The position numbers and the translations under genes were made by a program. 7,304 nucleotides of DNA from Bacteroidales bacterium. Its GTDB lineage: Bacteria; Bacteroidota; Bacteroidia; Bacteroidales; JAFGXI01. Below, one piece after another: positions 6,803 through 7,304 of this stretch. The first letter of the stretch is position 1. Every line of letters begins with the position of its first letter. The DNA is taken from NCBI GenBank assembly GCA_026985625.1, contig JALSQC010000364.1:1-7304 (forward strand), in the 5' to 3' direction. The notes beneath the pieces were generated by a model. It saw only the letters and a list, made by a program, of their open reading frames with translations. It was not told the origin of the DNA and did no database searches.

Positions 6803-6893
6803 AATTTTTAATTTTTAATTTTTAATTCTCAATTTTTAATTTTTAATTCTTAATCTTTAATTCTCAATTCTCAATTCTCAATTTTTAATTCTT
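6803..6893. repeat. 7-bp tandem repeat array, 13 units, between mnmE and the GlmU-like gene
   Basis: Thirteen uninterrupted 7-base units fill 91 of the 107 bases between the two genes. On the + strand they are AATTTTT (6 copies), AATTCTC (4), AATTCTT (2) and AATCTTT (1). Every difference between units is a T/C change, so the array has the form AA followed by five pyrimidines; on the gene strand it reads five purines then TT. The GlmU-like start codon is 7 bases from the array edge and the mnmE stop 10 bases from the other edge. No promoter motif is visible inside. The array resembles the decayed tract at 5-70. Function is unknown. Confidence 0.9.
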
Positions 6894-6903
6894 AATGATA
6901 GTT

Positions 6904-7304
6904 TTATTTTCCTATACAGAAATTTTTAAAAATATTGCCAAGTATATCGTCGTTTGTTATTTCGCCTGTTATTTCGCCTATATGGTAGATTGCGTTTCTA
7001 ATATCTAGAGCAATTAAATCGCTTGATATATTGTTTTTTAGGTTTTGTTTTGTTTGTATTATTGCTTTTTGTATTTTTTTTAATGATTCGATGTGTCGAG
7101 TATTTGTAATAACTATGTCGTTTGGATTTTGTAGTTTGTTTTTTGCAAATTTTACTAATTGTGTTTTAATTTTATTTATGCTTTTATTTTGTTTTGCCGA
7201 TATGAATATTATTGATTGGTTTGTATTTTTAAATTGTTCGATTGTTTTTTTGTTTGTTAAATCTATTTTGTTTGCAATAATTAGTTTTGGTTGATTTTTG
7301 TTAA
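6904..7304 (-). CDS. mnmE: tRNA uridine-5-carboxymethylaminomethyl modification GTPase MnmE, C-terminal 132 residues (5' end outside the window)
   Basis: MnmE (TrmE) works with MnmG to modify the wobble uridine of certain tRNAs, and its GTPase activity drives the reaction. Only the last 132 codons are present, so no start codon is visible and the frame runs off the right edge. The visible part begins at the end of the G domain, with the G4 guanine-recognition motif NKID at 11-14 of the fragment and a G5-like SAK at 35-37. It continues into the helical domain with TNTRH at 66-70 and DIRNAIYHIGEITGEIT near the end. The protein ends in FCIGK, the family's invariant C-terminal motif with its conserved cysteine. 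The stop is TAA at 6904-6906. The gene may be co-transcribed with the GlmU-like gene 108 bp downstream, across the repeat array. Confidence 0.96.
   Translation of the reverse strand, partial: NKNQPKLIIANKIDLTNKKTIEQFKNTNQSIIFISAKQNKSINKIKTQLVKFAKNKLQNPNDIVITNTRHIESLKKIQKAIIQTKQNLKNNISSDLIALDIRNAIYHIGEITGEITNDDILGNIFKNFCIGK

Noticed and set aside
7031..7294. Small + strand open frame with a membrane-like, Phe/Cys-rich product
   Set aside because: It is antisense to the mnmE 3' end, whose NKID, TNTRH and FCIGK motifs fix the true frame.

Overview
The window is a stretch of core bacterial chromosome. All seven protein genes lie on the minus strand. The DNA is AT-rich, around 30% G+C by eye. It most likely comes from a member of the Bacteroidetes (Bacteroidota). 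Three things point there: the alternative GlmU-type sugar nucleotidyltransferase, a stand-alone biotin carrier of the kind common in that phylum, and the absence of Shine-Dalgarno sequences before all six visible starts, which sit in A-rich leaders. No species can be named from the sequence alone.

In transcription order, from right to left, the layout is as follows. First comes the 3' end of mnmE (tRNA wobble-uridine modification GTPase), cut by the window edge. A 107-bp gap follows, filled by a 7-bp tandem repeat array. Next are a GlmU-like protein, a 96-bp gap with a good sigma-54-type (-24/-12) promoter candidate, lon (ATP-dependent protease), and a 55-bp AT-rich gap. Last is a tight cluster exoA/xth - pyrH - biotin carrier - fmt, with gaps of 2, 11 and 6 bp. 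A second, more decayed heptamer tract starts inside the last codons of fmt and runs to the left edge of the window.

The genes cover general housekeeping: tRNA modification, cell-wall precursor synthesis, protein quality control, DNA repair, pyrimidine nucleotide synthesis, a carboxylase carrier subunit and initiator-tRNA formylation. The last four probably form one operon, and lon may drive part of it. I see no RNA gene, transposon, CRISPR array, phage gene or defence system.

I found no evidence of an undescribed system. The points most worth a second look are the sigma-54-like promoter before lon, the heptamer arrays that flank the six-gene block and appear to form the C-terminus of Fmt, and a strand composition that suggests the genes lie on the lagging strand.
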